A DNA stretch of 64,000 bases from Paenibacillus sp. JNUCC32 (GTDB lineage: Bacteria; Bacillota; Bacilli; Paenibacillales; Paenibacillaceae), in contig NZ_CP062260.1 of NCBI RefSeq assembly GCF_014863545.1, positions 6,256,001-6,320,000 of the forward strand, written 5' to 3'. Positions 35,644-43,687 of this stretch are shown here, in pieces; the stretch's first letter is position 1; the number at the start of each line of letters is the position of its first letter. Both the position numbers and the translations under genes were made by a program. The notes beneath the pieces were generated by a model, which was not told the DNA's origin, did no database searches, and saw only the letters and a list, made by a program, of their open reading frames with translations.

Positions 35644-35767
35644 TGATATCGTGGTGATATGAGAGAAGGCGTTAGTTAAAATCTTTATTTGCCTTGAAAA
35701 TGTAGCATTTGTCATACGTTGTAACGGTAAGGCATGATAGCCATGCTAACTATAAGGTGGGTAAAAT
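35644..35767. other. Gap between rmlA and GT2
   Basis: A 124-base gap with a GCATG/CATGC hairpin near 35735 and AAGGTGGG before the next start; no promoter or terminator of clear quality is visible, so read-through from rmlA is likely. Confidence 0.35.
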
Positions 35768-36472
35768 ATGAAATTATTAGTTATCATTCCGGCATTTAAT
35801 GAAGAAGGTAATTTGGGCAAGCTGTTTGAGAAGCTTCAGGAATATGAAATGGATATAGTTGTGATAAACGATTGTTCAACCGATAATACAATTGAAATTT
35901 GTAAACAGTATTCGGTAAACTATATTGATCTGCCAAACAATTTAGGTATAGGTGGAGCGGTACAGACTGGCTATCAGTATGCAGCTAAGGCTAATTATGA
36001 TATTGCTATTCAAATTGATGGTGATGGGCAACATAACCCAGAATATATTTCTGCTGTAATAGAACCTATTATATTGAATGAGGCGGATTTGGTAATTGGC
36101 TCTAGATATATACATCGTGAAGGTTTTCAATCCAGTTTTATGAGGAGAGTGGGAATTAAACATTTTAGTTGGTTAATAAAATTACTACTTAGCAAGTCCA
36201 TTACTGATCCGACCTCAGGATTAAGAGCTTGCAATAGAAGGGTAATAAATCTATTTTCCAATAAATATCCTACTGATTTTCCTGAACCTGAAACCATTGT
36301 GACTCTACTTAGAAATAACCTGAAGGTTGTTGAAGTACCTGTTTTAATGAATCACAGAGAAATGGGCTTATCCTCAATTAATAAATTTAAAGCAGTGTAT
36401 TATATGATCAAAGTATCAATAGCTATATTGATAGATTTTTTTAGAGGTAAAACCAAGGAGATTACTAGATGA
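35768..36472 (+). CDS. Polyprenyl-phosphate sugar synthase-type GT2 (dolichol-phosphate mannosyltransferase-like)
   Basis: 234 residues. LVIIPAFNEEGNLGKLF, INDCSTDNT, the metal site IDGDGQHNPEYI (DxD) and SRYIHREGFQSS are the signature of GT2 enzymes that put a sugar on a polyprenyl phosphate (DPM1/GtrB-like). It has no C-terminal membrane helices of its own, but the stop overlaps the start of a DUF2304 membrane protein (ATGA), and a GtrA protein overlaps that one in turn. Such a triple makes Und-P-sugar, anchors the enzyme and flips the product. The sugar (glucose, mannose or GlcNAc) cannot be assigned. Confidence 0.88.
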   Translation: MKLLVIIPAFNEEGNLGKLFEKLQEYEMDIVVINDCSTDNTIEICKQYSVNYIDLPNNLGIGGAVQTGYQYAAKANYDIAIQIDGDGQHNPEYISAVIEPIILNEADLVIGSRYIHREGFQSSFMRRVGIKHFSWLIKLLLSKSITDPTSGLRACNRRVINLFSNKYPTDFPEPETIVTLLRNNLKVVEVPVLMNHREMGLSSINKFKAVYYMIKVSIAILIDFFRGKTKEITR

Positions 36473-36864
36473 TTTCATTACATCTTCAGCTCGGTTTAAT
36501 TGTTTTAAACATAGGACTGTTGTTCTTGTTGCTTGAAAGCATTCGAAAATATAAGCTCGAGTTAAAATATACTCTAATGTGGTTGATTTTGAATTCAGCT
36601 TCTTTGGTAGTAGCTATCTTTCCTAAAATCTTGTTTTTTATTTCTGATAATATCTATATTGAAACGCCAGTAAACGCTTTATATTTACTATCATTTGTGG
36701 TTGTTTTTATAATACTTTATAGTAATACTGTGATTATATCGCAATTAAGTAATCAAACTAGAAAACTTACTCAAGAAGTTGGTCTTCTAAAAAATGAATT
36801 AGAACAAGTAAAGAAAACAAATTCCGGTATTAAAAAAGAAGTTTCAAGGGTATTTTATGAATAA
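36469..36864 (+). CDS. DUF2304 family membrane protein
   Basis: 131 residues with three membrane helices (about 5-25, 38-58 and 72-92) and a C-terminal coiled-coil tail (QLSNQTRKLTQEVGLLKNELEQVKK). This topology and length match DUF2304, whose members almost always sit beside a GT2 polyprenyl-sugar synthase and probably tether it to the membrane. The start overlaps the GT2 stop by 4 bases and its own stop overlaps the GtrA gene by 8, so the three are strictly coupled. Confidence 0.85.
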   Translation: MISLHLQLGLIVLNIGLLFLLLESIRKYKLELKYTLMWLILNSASLVVAIFPKILFFISDNIYIETPVNALYLLSFVVVFIILYSNTVIISQLSNQTRKLTQEVGLLKNELEQVKKTNSGIKKEVSRVFYE

Positions 36865-37264
36865 TAAATTGAGAATCTTAGTTGAAAAACATCCTGAATT
36901 GATTAAGTTTATTCAATATGCCCTTGTTGGGGTGATAGGAACTCTAGTTCATACAGTTGTATTAACTATTTCTGTTGAGCTATTTAAGATGGCACCTATT
37001 TATTCAACTATGCTCGGATTTATATTTTCGCTAGTAATATCATATAAACTTAATTCAATTTGGACTTTTAGTACTACTGTAAGTATCGATGTATTCTTTA
37101 AATATGTAGCAACATGTCTAATTGGATTGTTAGTAAATGTTTTGATAATGTTTGTTACTGTGAATATGCTGAATTTATACTACTTGTATGGCCAATTAAT
37201 AGCTATTGCAGTTGTTCCAGTATTTAACTTTACTGTCTCAAGATTATGGGTTTTCAAAAAGTGA
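36857..37264 (+). CDS. GtrA family membrane protein (putative Und-P-sugar flippase)
   Basis: 135 residues with four membrane helices. FIQYALVGVIGTLVHTVVLT at the N terminus and SYKLNSIWTFS and FTVSRLWVFKK in the second half are the GtrA signatures. GtrA proteins are thought to move polyprenyl-phosphate sugars across the membrane so that an outer-face GT-C enzyme can use them. Here the likely partners are the preceding GT2/DUF2304 pair and the DUF2142 protein at 33.4 kb. It is the last clearly AT-rich gene; composition changes within the next gene. Confidence 0.92.
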   Translation: MNNKLRILVEKHPELIKFIQYALVGVIGTLVHTVVLTISVELFKMAPIYSTMLGFIFSLVISYKLNSIWTFSTTVSIDVFFKYVATCLIGLLVNVLIMFVTVNMLNLYYLYGQLIAIAVVPVFNFTVSRLWVFKK

Positions 37265-37294
37265 TAAATTTTTTTAATAATCGGGGGGATTTTA

Positions 37295-37843
37295 TTGAAT
37301 ATTACTCCTTTATCATTAAACGATGCTATGGTGATTGAACCGGTGGTCCACGGCGATCACCGGGGTTTTTTTATGGAGAGTTACAATGATTCACTTTTTA
37401 AGCAGCACGGCATTGCCTATAATTTCATTCAAGACAATCAATCACTATCCGTCGAAGCTGGGGTGCTACGGGGACTTCATTATCAGCTCAACCCTAAGGC
37501 TCAAACCAAACTCATACGTGTCCTAACCGGAGCAATTTACGATGTCATCGTAGACATCAGAAAAAGCTCCCCTACTTTTGGTCAGTGGGTTGGCGTCATT
37601 TTGAGCGAGCATAACCATCGTCAGCTGCTTGTTCCTAAGGGCTTCGCACATGGTTTTTGTACGCTTGTACCCAATACCCAGGTCCTCTATAAAGTGGACG
37701 AATATTATTCCCCCGAGAATGACCGCGGCATATTATGGAATGATCCGGCTTTGGGGATCGATTGGCCAACGTCGAATCCGACATTGTCGGATAAAGACCA
37801 GCGGCACCCGCTGCTGAAAGACGCAGAGATGAATTTTGACTAG
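37295..37843 (+). CDS. rfbC: dTDP-4-dehydrorhamnose 3,5-epimerase
   Basis: 182 residues from TTG 37295, preceded by GGGGGG at 8 bases. It epimerises C3 and C5 of dTDP-4-keto-6-deoxyglucose, the third rhamnose step. A double-stranded beta-helix enzyme: DHRGFFMESYND, the catalytic His region LRGLHYQLNP, and FAHGFCTL with the second His and KVDEYYSPENDRGILWNDPALGIDWP are visible. Length matches RmlC. It starts a three-gene set with rmlB and rmlD whose base composition is that of the host backbone rather than the AT-rich island before it. Confidence 0.97.
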   Translation: MNITPLSLNDAMVIEPVVHGDHRGFFMESYNDSLFKQHGIAYNFIQDNQSLSVEAGVLRGLHYQLNPKAQTKLIRVLTGAIYDVIVDIRKSSPTFGQWVGVILSEHNHRQLLVPKGFAHGFCTLVPNTQVLYKVDEYYSPENDRGILWNDPALGIDWPTSNPTLSDKDQRHPLLKDAEMNFD

Positions 37844-37855
37844 GGGGCAGTGAGG

Positions 37856-38878
37856 ATGAAACTTCTTGTTACCGGCGGCGCCGGTTTTATCGGCAGTAAC
37901 TTTATTTTATATATGATGCAGCAGCATCCCGATTACCAGATCATCAACATGGATGCACTTACGTATGCGGGCAACCTTGAAAATTTAAGATCCGTTCAAC
38001 ACCACCCTAACTATTCTTTCGTCCAAACAGATATAGCTGACAAACCAGCGGTGGACGCGATTTTCCAACAGGGTATCGATGTGGTTGTTAATTTCGCGGC
38101 AGAGTCACACGTAGATCGCAGCATTCTGGAACCGGAAATTTTCGTAAACACCAATGTCATGGGTACACAGGTTCTTCTGGATGCGGCCAAAAAATATGGC
38201 GTGACTAAGTTTGTCCAAGTATCCACGGATGAAGTATATGGGTCCTTGGGCGAAACCGGTTTGTTTTCTGAAACGACGCCACTTGCACCGAATAGCCCGT
38301 ATTCTGCCAGCAAAGCAGGCGGGGATCTGCTCGTAAGAGCTTACCATGAGACCTTTGGTCTCCCGGTTAACATTACCCGCTGCTCGAACAATTACGGTCC
38401 ATACCAATTCCCTGAGAAGCTGATCCCCCTGATTATTTCTCGTGCCCTAAATGATGAATCCCTGCCGGTCTACGGCGATGGCCTCAATATTCGTGATTGG
38501 CTGTATGTCGAGGATCATTGCAGTGCGATCGATCTGGTTATTCATCAGGGGAAACTAGGTGAGGTTTATAATATTGGGGGCAACAACGAACGTACCAATG
38601 TTCATATCGTCAAAACCATTTTGAACGAGCTGGGTAAGCCGGAGTCACTGATTACTTACGTGACAGACCGTCCAGGCCACGACCGACGTTATGGCATTGA
38701 TCCTACAAAAATCATGAATGAGCTGGGCTGGAAGCCAAAGCACAACTTCGAGACAGGCATTAAGGAAACGATTCAGTGGTATTTGAGCAACAAAGAGTGG
38801 TGGACGAGAATTCAATCCGGCGCATATCGTGATTATATGACCCAGCAGTATGGCAGCCGTTTGGGTGGGAACGGATGA
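37856..38878 (+). CDS. rfbB: dTDP-glucose 4,6-dehydratase
   Basis: 340 residues from ATG 37856, 7 bases after AGGGGGC; a GTG two codons earlier would be too close to it. Short-chain dehydrogenase fold: NAD-binding VTGGAGFIGSNF, catalytic STDEVYGSLG and the YSASKAGG motif (Tyr-x3-Lys), with RCSNNYGPYQFPEKLIP and GDGLNIRDWLYVEDHC that define RmlB. It converts dTDP-glucose to dTDP-4-keto-6-deoxyglucose in the cytoplasm. Its stop overlaps the rmlD start by 4 bases. Confidence 0.98.
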   Translation: MKLLVTGGAGFIGSNFILYMMQQHPDYQIINMDALTYAGNLENLRSVQHHPNYSFVQTDIADKPAVDAIFQQGIDVVVNFAAESHVDRSILEPEIFVNTNVMGTQVLLDAAKKYGVTKFVQVSTDEVYGSLGETGLFSETTPLAPNSPYSASKAGGDLLVRAYHETFGLPVNITRCSNNYGPYQFPEKLIPLIISRALNDESLPVYGDGLNIRDWLYVEDHCSAIDLVIHQGKLGEVYNIGGNNERTNVHIVKTILNELGKPESLITYVTDRPGHDRRYGIDPTKIMNELGWKPKHNFETGIKETIQWYLSNKEWWTRIQSGAYRDYMTQQYGSRLGGNG

Positions 38879-39759
38879 AGGTATTAATCACAGGAGCACA
38901 TGGTCAGCTAGGGCAGGATATTGCGCGGATATTTAACCTAGCTGGTCATGAAGTTTTTAGCTGCGGTAGAGAAGAACTAAACATAACGGACTTAGATCAA
39001 TGCTTCCAAGTAAGTTCAACCCGCAGACCGGACTGGATCATTCATTGTGCGGCATATGCCGCGGTTGATGCTGCAGAGACGGATGTGGACGGTGCTTATC
39101 TCGTGAATGCAGTAGGTACTAGAAACATGGCTCTCGCTGCTGAAAAAATCGATGCCAAGATCGTATTTATTAGCACGGACTACGTTTTTAGTGGTACGAG
39201 TGAAAGGCCATATAACGAGTATGATTCTCCCGACCCGCAAAGCGTTTATGGAAAGTCCAAGCTTGCAGGGGAACAGATGGTTCAACATTTTTGCTCTCGT
39301 TGGTTTATTGTGCGAACTTCATGGTTGTTCGGCCTGCATGGCAACAACTTTGTAAAAACGATGCTTCGTCTAGGACAAGAAAAACCGCTGTTAAAGGTGG
39401 TTAACGACCAAAAAGGTTCGCCCACCTACACGGTAGATCTGGCGCAGTTCTTGATAAACTTAATTTCCACTGAAAAATACGGTATATATCATGCCTCCAA
39501 CAATGGTTCTTGTACTTGGTATGAGTTTACTAGCGCCATTTTTGAAGAGGCTCGTGAACAATTGGGACTTACCATAACCGCTGAATTGCAGCCTTGTACT
39601 ACTGAAGAGTTTCCAAGACCCGCTCCACGTCCGGCCAATTCAGTCATGGATCATTTAGCTATCCGACTAAACCAATTTGAGGATTTGCCACATTGGCGTG
39701 AAGGGCTGAAGCAGTTTATGCTGGATATGAAGCAGCACCCTGAACTATACTTAAAATGA
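38875..39759 (+). CDS. rfbD: dTDP-4-dehydrorhamnose reductase
   Basis: 294 residues. The NADPH-binding LITGAHGQLGQDIAR, STDYVFSG, and YGKSKLAGE (Tyr-x3-Lys) plus RTSWLFG are the RmlD signature. It reduces dTDP-4-keto-L-rhamnose to dTDP-L-rhamnose, completing the pathway with rmlA, rmlB and rmlC, so the locus can supply rhamnose to its glycan. ATGA overlap with rmlB; a strong terminator follows, so the two GT genes downstream are transcribed separately. Confidence 0.97.
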   Translation: MKVLITGAHGQLGQDIARIFNLAGHEVFSCGREELNITDLDQCFQVSSTRRPDWIIHCAAYAAVDAAETDVDGAYLVNAVGTRNMALAAEKIDAKIVFISTDYVFSGTSERPYNEYDSPDPQSVYGKSKLAGEQMVQHFCSRWFIVRTSWLFGLHGNNFVKTMLRLGQEKPLLKVVNDQKGSPTYTVDLAQFLINLISTEKYGIYHASNNGSCTWYEFTSAIFEEAREQLGLTITAELQPCTTEEFPRPAPRPANSVMDHLAIRLNQFEDLPHWREGLKQFMLDMKQHPELYLK

Positions 39760-39773
39760 ATACAGCGACTCGA

Positions 39774-39804
39774 AAGGCCTGATCTGTATGATCTGGCCTT
39801 TTTT
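39774..39804 (+). terminator. Terminator of rml operon
   Basis: AAGGCC.GATC pairs with GATC.GGCCTT around TGTAT, followed by six T residues. Confidence 0.9.
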
Positions 39805-39888
39805 AGCTAGCTTCTTTCTCTATAGACCTCTCAGCTGTATTGGGTCTACGAGATTATTGATTTCAAGTGTTTTTTCGGAGGTTCCCGT

Positions 39889-40818
39889 ATGAAAAAAGTG
39901 CAAGTATTGTTATCCGCCTATAACGGCGAACAATATATATCCGAGCAAATCCAGAGTATTCTCAATCAGACGCATGCTGCTGTCTCCATCCTGATAAGAG
40001 ACGATGGATCGACTGATAAAACGATGGAGCTTCTCGACCAATGGGTGACAACACACCCCGATAAGATCAAGCTCATAAAAGGAACGAATGTTGGCGTTGT
40101 GTCCAGTTTCTTTGAACTGCTGCGTGCTGCAGATGCTGAAGCTGATTACTACTGTTTTTGCGACCAGGATGACGTGTGGCTTGATCATAAGGTAGAACAT
40201 GCTATAGCGCGCTTGAATTCCTCTATACATACGGAAGTGCCGGCGATGGTATTTACATCGACCTACCTTACGGATGACGAGTTAAACCGGAAAGGTGCAT
40301 GGCCAAAGCCTCCTGCTCAGGAGCCCTCTTTCTTTAATGCGTTGTACGAAAATATTGCCATTGGCGCGACCATCACGATGAATCGATCGGCGAGAAACCT
40401 GTTTATCAATAGTCAATCGGTGGACAGTCAAAAGGTTCTTATGCACGATTGGTGGTTCTACCTGCTCGTATCCGCCTTTGGAACCGTAATCTACGATAAC
40501 AAGCCATCCATGTTATACCGTCAACACAATAATAATGTGGTAGGGGGCAACAACTCCCTCGTGGGTAAGTTGAAGAGCAAATGGGCCAGTTTTAAAAGAC
40601 ATACAGGCAAAGACTTGCTGCATAAACAAGCGAGCGAGTTTGATCGAATCTATGGATCGCGATTGATTGGCGAACAGAAAGAGCAGCTGGATTTATTTCT
40701 TGCAACTCGCACAAGATTCATGGACAGATTACATTATGCACGCAAGAGCAAATTGTACAGACAATCCAAGGCAGAGAGTTTGTTGTTTAAGTTTTTTATT
40801 TTGATCGGCTTTATATGA
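39889..40818 (+). CDS. Family 2 glycosyltransferase, rhamnosyltransferase-like
   Basis: 309 residues. VQVLLSAYNGEQYISEQIQSILNQTH, RDDGSTDKTMELL, CFCDQDDVWLDHKV and HDWWFYLLVSAFG match the RgpB-like alpha-1,3-rhamnosyltransferase group of GT2 enzymes: the DQDD motif is its metal site. TTCGGAGG lies 7 bases before ATG 39889. With dTDP-rhamnose made just upstream, rhamnosyl transfer to the lipid-linked glycan is the likely role. The C-terminal 70 residues are basic and amphipathic, suggesting membrane association. Confidence 0.88.
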   Translation: MKKVQVLLSAYNGEQYISEQIQSILNQTHAAVSILIRDDGSTDKTMELLDQWVTTHPDKIKLIKGTNVGVVSSFFELLRAADAEADYYCFCDQDDVWLDHKVEHAIARLNSSIHTEVPAMVFTSTYLTDDELNRKGAWPKPPAQEPSFFNALYENIAIGATITMNRSARNLFINSQSVDSQKVLMHDWWFYLLVSAFGTVIYDNKPSMLYRQHNNNVVGGNNSLVGKLKSKWASFKRHTGKDLLHKQASEFDRIYGSRLIGEQKEQLDLFLATRTRFMDRLHYARKSKLYRQSKAESLLFKFFILIGFI

Positions 40819-40881
40819 GAGTTGAATGGAAGAGGACAGAGCAAACTTATTCCTTGATATTCCTTATTTCCCTACGAACTA

Positions 40882-40890
40882 TGCTATAAT
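40882..40890 (+). promoter_or_regulatory. Extended -10 promoter for GT2-sugar transferase pair
   Basis: TGCTATAAT is a perfect extended -10 (TG-N-TATAAT) 38 bases before the next start; no good -35 at normal spacing. Confidence 0.6.
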
Positions 40891-40928
40891 GTCGATAGAT
40901 TACTATATTTGTCAGGAGACGTTATGCA

Positions 40929-41840
40929 ATGGATTTAAGCATTTTAATCGTGAACTACAATACCTGGCAGCTGACGGTGGACTGTTTGCGATCCGTGTTT
41001 GCATCGGAGACGGAATATACATATGAAGTGATTCTGATAGATAACAACTCGAAGGACGAGTCCGTTCCAACCATCCGAGAGTTATTTCCGCAGGTTAAGC
41101 TGATCGAGAACGCGGAAAATACCGGCTTTGCCAAAGCAAACAATCAGGGAATGGAAGTGGCGGAAGGCCGCTATATGCTGCTGCTAAATTCCGACACGAT
41201 TATCCAGCAGGATACGATCCAGACGATGGTCGCTTTTATGGACTATAACCCGATCATTGGCGCTTCTGGCTGCAAAATCGTCCTCCCGGACGGCTCACTG
41301 GATAAGGCCTGCAAAAGAGGGTTCCCGACGCCTTCGGCGTCCTTCTATTATGCTTTTGGGCTCAGCAAGCTGTTCCCGGACAAGCCGGAGTTTAACCAGT
41401 ATCAGCTGGGGTATTTGAATCCGGACGTAGAGTATCCGGTGGATTGTTTGGTCGGTGCGTTCATGCTGGTACGTCGCGAGACGATTGAGCAGGTGGGCGG
41501 GCTGGACGAGACCTTTTTTATGTACGGGGAGGATATCGACTGGTGCTATCGCATCAAGCAGGCGGGATGGGGCATTCACTATTATCCGCGGACGACGATC
41601 ACCCATTATAAAGGCGGCAGCGCCCGGCGCCGGCCGTTCAAGATCATTTATGAGTTCCATCGGGCGATGATTCTTTTTCATCGGAAGCATTACCGGCAGA
41701 AATACAACATATTCGTTAATGGAGCCGTGTATGCGGGCGTTGGTTTAAAATTGCTCCTGTCCCTGCTCACGAACCGGCTTAAGCCCATTCGTCCAGCAAC
41801 GATAACGCAATCTTCAGATGGAATGGAGGTGAAATCATGA
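40929..41840 (+). CDS. Family 2 glycosyltransferase, WbbL/rhamnosyltransferase-like
   Basis: 303 residues. LSILIVNYNTWQLTVDCLRSV, IDNNSKDESV, LLLNSDTIIQQDT and GAFMLVRRETIEQVGGLDETFFMYGEDIDWCYRIKQAGW are the full signature of the WbbL/WsaF-like GT2 group that often carries rhamnose; the ED-DWC segment binds the acceptor. AGGAG is 10 bases before ATG 40929. The stop overlaps the next start (ATGA), coupling it to the initiating sugar transferase, so it may add the second sugar of the glycan linker. Confidence 0.92.
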   Translation: MDLSILIVNYNTWQLTVDCLRSVFASETEYTYEVILIDNNSKDESVPTIRELFPQVKLIENAENTGFAKANNQGMEVAEGRYMLLLNSDTIIQQDTIQTMVAFMDYNPIIGASGCKIVLPDGSLDKACKRGFPTPSASFYYAFGLSKLFPDKPEFNQYQLGYLNPDVEYPVDCLVGAFMLVRRETIEQVGGLDETFFMYGEDIDWCYRIKQAGWGIHYYPRTTITHYKGGSARRRPFKIIYEFHRAMILFHRKHYRQKYNIFVNGAVYAGVGLKLLLSLLTNRLKPIRPATITQSSDGMEVKS

Positions 41841-43237
41841 TCCGCCAGAATCAGGGCTTTCTGACCAAATTGTATATGTTAACCGACTTTGCCTTTATCC
41901 AGTTAGCGTTTTTGCTCGCATGGTGGGTGAAATTCGAAAGTGGTTGGTTTCCCTATGAAGAGCCGTTACCTCTCGAAACCTATGCTTTGTGGAGTCTGGT
42001 GTACGGAGCGGTTGCGGTGGTTGTCGGCATCATGATTACCTTGTACTCGCCGAAGCGGAAAAAGCGCTTTGCCGACGAGTTCATGAAGATCTTCCAGATG
42101 CATTTCATCGGGATGTTCATTCTCCTCAGTATTATGTTTTTTGTTAAAGAGGTGGATATCTCCCGTTGGTATCTCGCCATCTACATGATTCTCAACGTAG
42201 CTTTCATTATCCTATACCGTTATTTCCTCAAGAAATCGCTCAAGCATTTTCGGGAAAAAGGCTACAACCGCCAATTCGTGCTCATCGTGGGTGCAGGGTC
42301 ACTGGGCAAGCGCTTCTTCAAAAATCTGAAGCAATACCCGGAGCTTGGTTATGAAGTCATCGGTTTCCTGGATGATTACCAACAGTGGGACGAGATCGAA
42401 GCGAGACGGCTTAAACCCATTCTGGGTTCGGTCGGCGATCTACATAAGGTGCTGAACGAAAAGCTTGTCGATGAGGTCGTGCTAGCACTTCCTCTGAATG
42501 CCCACCACAAATATCCGGAGATCATTGCTGCTTGTGAAAAAGCAGGTGTCCGAACGCTAATTATCCCGGACTTTTTCGATTACCTCCCGGCACGGCCGGT
42601 GTTTGATAACTTTGCGGGTATGCCGATGATCAACGTGCGCGATATCCCGCTGGATCTAGCGGCAAACCGACTGTTCAAGCGGGCGTTTGATATCGTATTC
42701 TCGTTAGTGGCCATTATCCTCACCCTGCCGGTGATGATCGGAATTTACCTCGGTGTCCGATTGACCTCCCGGGGCCCTGTCATTTTCAAGCAGGAGCGGG
42801 TCGGGCTGAACCGCCGAAACTTTTATATGTATAAATTCCGGTCGATGAAGCCGCTGCCGGAAGGGGCGCCGGATACGGGCTGGACGGTGGAGAATGATCC
42901 GCGCCGCACCAAGTTCGGCTCGTTTCTCCGGAAGACCAGTCTGGATGAGCTGCCGCAGTTCTTTAATGTCCTGTTCGGACATATGAGCGTGGTGGGCCCA
43001 AGACCAGAACGACCTTATTACGTTGAACAGTTCAAAGAGGAGATTCCGAAGTACATGGTGAAACACCACGTACGCCCGGGCATCACGGGGTGGGCGCAGA
43101 GCAACGGCCTGCGCGGGGACACTTCGATAGAGGAGCGGATCAAGCACGATATTTTCTACATCGAGAATTGGTCCATTCTGTTTGATATCAAAATCATTCT
43201 GCGCACGATCCGTAACGGATTCAAAAACGCATATTGA
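41837..43237 (+). CDS. Undecaprenyl-phosphate sugar-1-phosphate transferase (WsaP/WbaP/CpsE type)
   Basis: 466 residues. Four or five N-terminal membrane helices, a central nucleotide-binding-like domain (QFVLIVGAGSLGKRFFKNL, about 145-260), a further helix, then the bacterial sugar transferase domain: RAFDIVFSLVAIILTLPVM, GPVIFKQERVGLNRRNFYMYKFRSM, TSLDELPQFFNVLFGHMSVVGPRPE and VRPGITGWAQSNGLRG. It attaches glucose-1-P or galactose-1-P from a UDP-sugar to undecaprenyl phosphate and so starts glycan assembly on the inner membrane face. In S-layer glycan clusters the equivalent enzyme (WsaP/WsfP) is a galactose transferase. Its location at the end of the locus and upstream galU fit that role. 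Confidence 0.95.
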   Translation: MIRQNQGFLTKLYMLTDFAFIQLAFLLAWWVKFESGWFPYEEPLPLETYALWSLVYGAVAVVVGIMITLYSPKRKKRFADEFMKIFQMHFIGMFILLSIMFFVKEVDISRWYLAIYMILNVAFIILYRYFLKKSLKHFREKGYNRQFVLIVGAGSLGKRFFKNLKQYPELGYEVIGFLDDYQQWDEIEARRLKPILGSVGDLHKVLNEKLVDEVVLALPLNAHHKYPEIIAACEKAGVRTLIIPDFFDYLPARPVFDNFAGMPMINVRDIPLDLAANRLFKRAFDIVFSLVAIILTLPVMIGIYLGVRLTSRGPVIFKQERVGLNRRNFYMYKFRSMKPLPEGAPDTGWTVENDPRRTKFGSFLRKTSLDELPQFFNVLFGHMSVVGPRPERPYYVEQFKEEIPKYMVKHHVRPGITGWAQSNGLRGDTSIEERIKHDIFYIENWSILFDIKIILRTIRNGFKNAY

Positions 43238-43253
43238 TTGAAATTTAAATGAT

Positions 43254-43287
43254 GACGTCATCCGGCTTGAGCTGGATGGCGTCTTTT
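43254..43287 (+). terminator. Terminator of glycan locus
   Basis: GACG.CATCC.GC pairs with GC.GGATG.CGTC around a TTGA loop, then four T residues. Confidence 0.85.
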
Positions 43288-43687
43288 ATTTACCTGTCCT
43301 AGAAGCATATTTCGACTAAAGCTGCTTACCAAGTCCCGTTGTAAAGATACCGAATGCTGTCGCTTCCTGTAAGTTTGTGACATAGCCGAGAAAAACTTCG
43401 GACATTCGATCCATTCCGCTCACTTCAACATGCATGTACAACACAGCGGACAATAGTAGTCTGGAATGATTTACAAAATATAACTATAATACTATTATAA
43501 TGAAATACTGGATTCATCGATACTTTGCTAGAGTTGCCTATTACGCAGAGGCTCAGGTTAGTTATGATGGTCCGCTCTCAGTGTCATGGAGATTTCTAAT
43601 GTTTTCGAAATAACCGTGTTTTTATCTAGCCGCTTCATTTGCCTAACGGAAGGATCACATCCAATACGCATTATGGGAGGAATCGAT
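43288..43687. other. Intergenic region before methyltransferase
   Basis: About 400 bases without a convincing gene. Open frames that cross it on either strand have no binding sites and no protein-like composition. It contains an AT-rich promoter region near 43470-43501. Confidence 0.5.
43470..43498 (+). promoter_or_regulatory. Possible promoter of methyltransferase gene
   Basis: TTTACA (43470-43475) and TATTAT (43493-43498) with a 17-base spacer; alternative TATAAT hexamers lie at 43485 and 43496 but at poor spacing. The leader would be about 185 bases. Confidence 0.45.

Noticed and set aside
28050-37290. Mobile element carrying the AT-rich island
   Set aside because: No transposase, integrase, flanking direct repeats or tRNA target were found; recombination between flanks is more likely.
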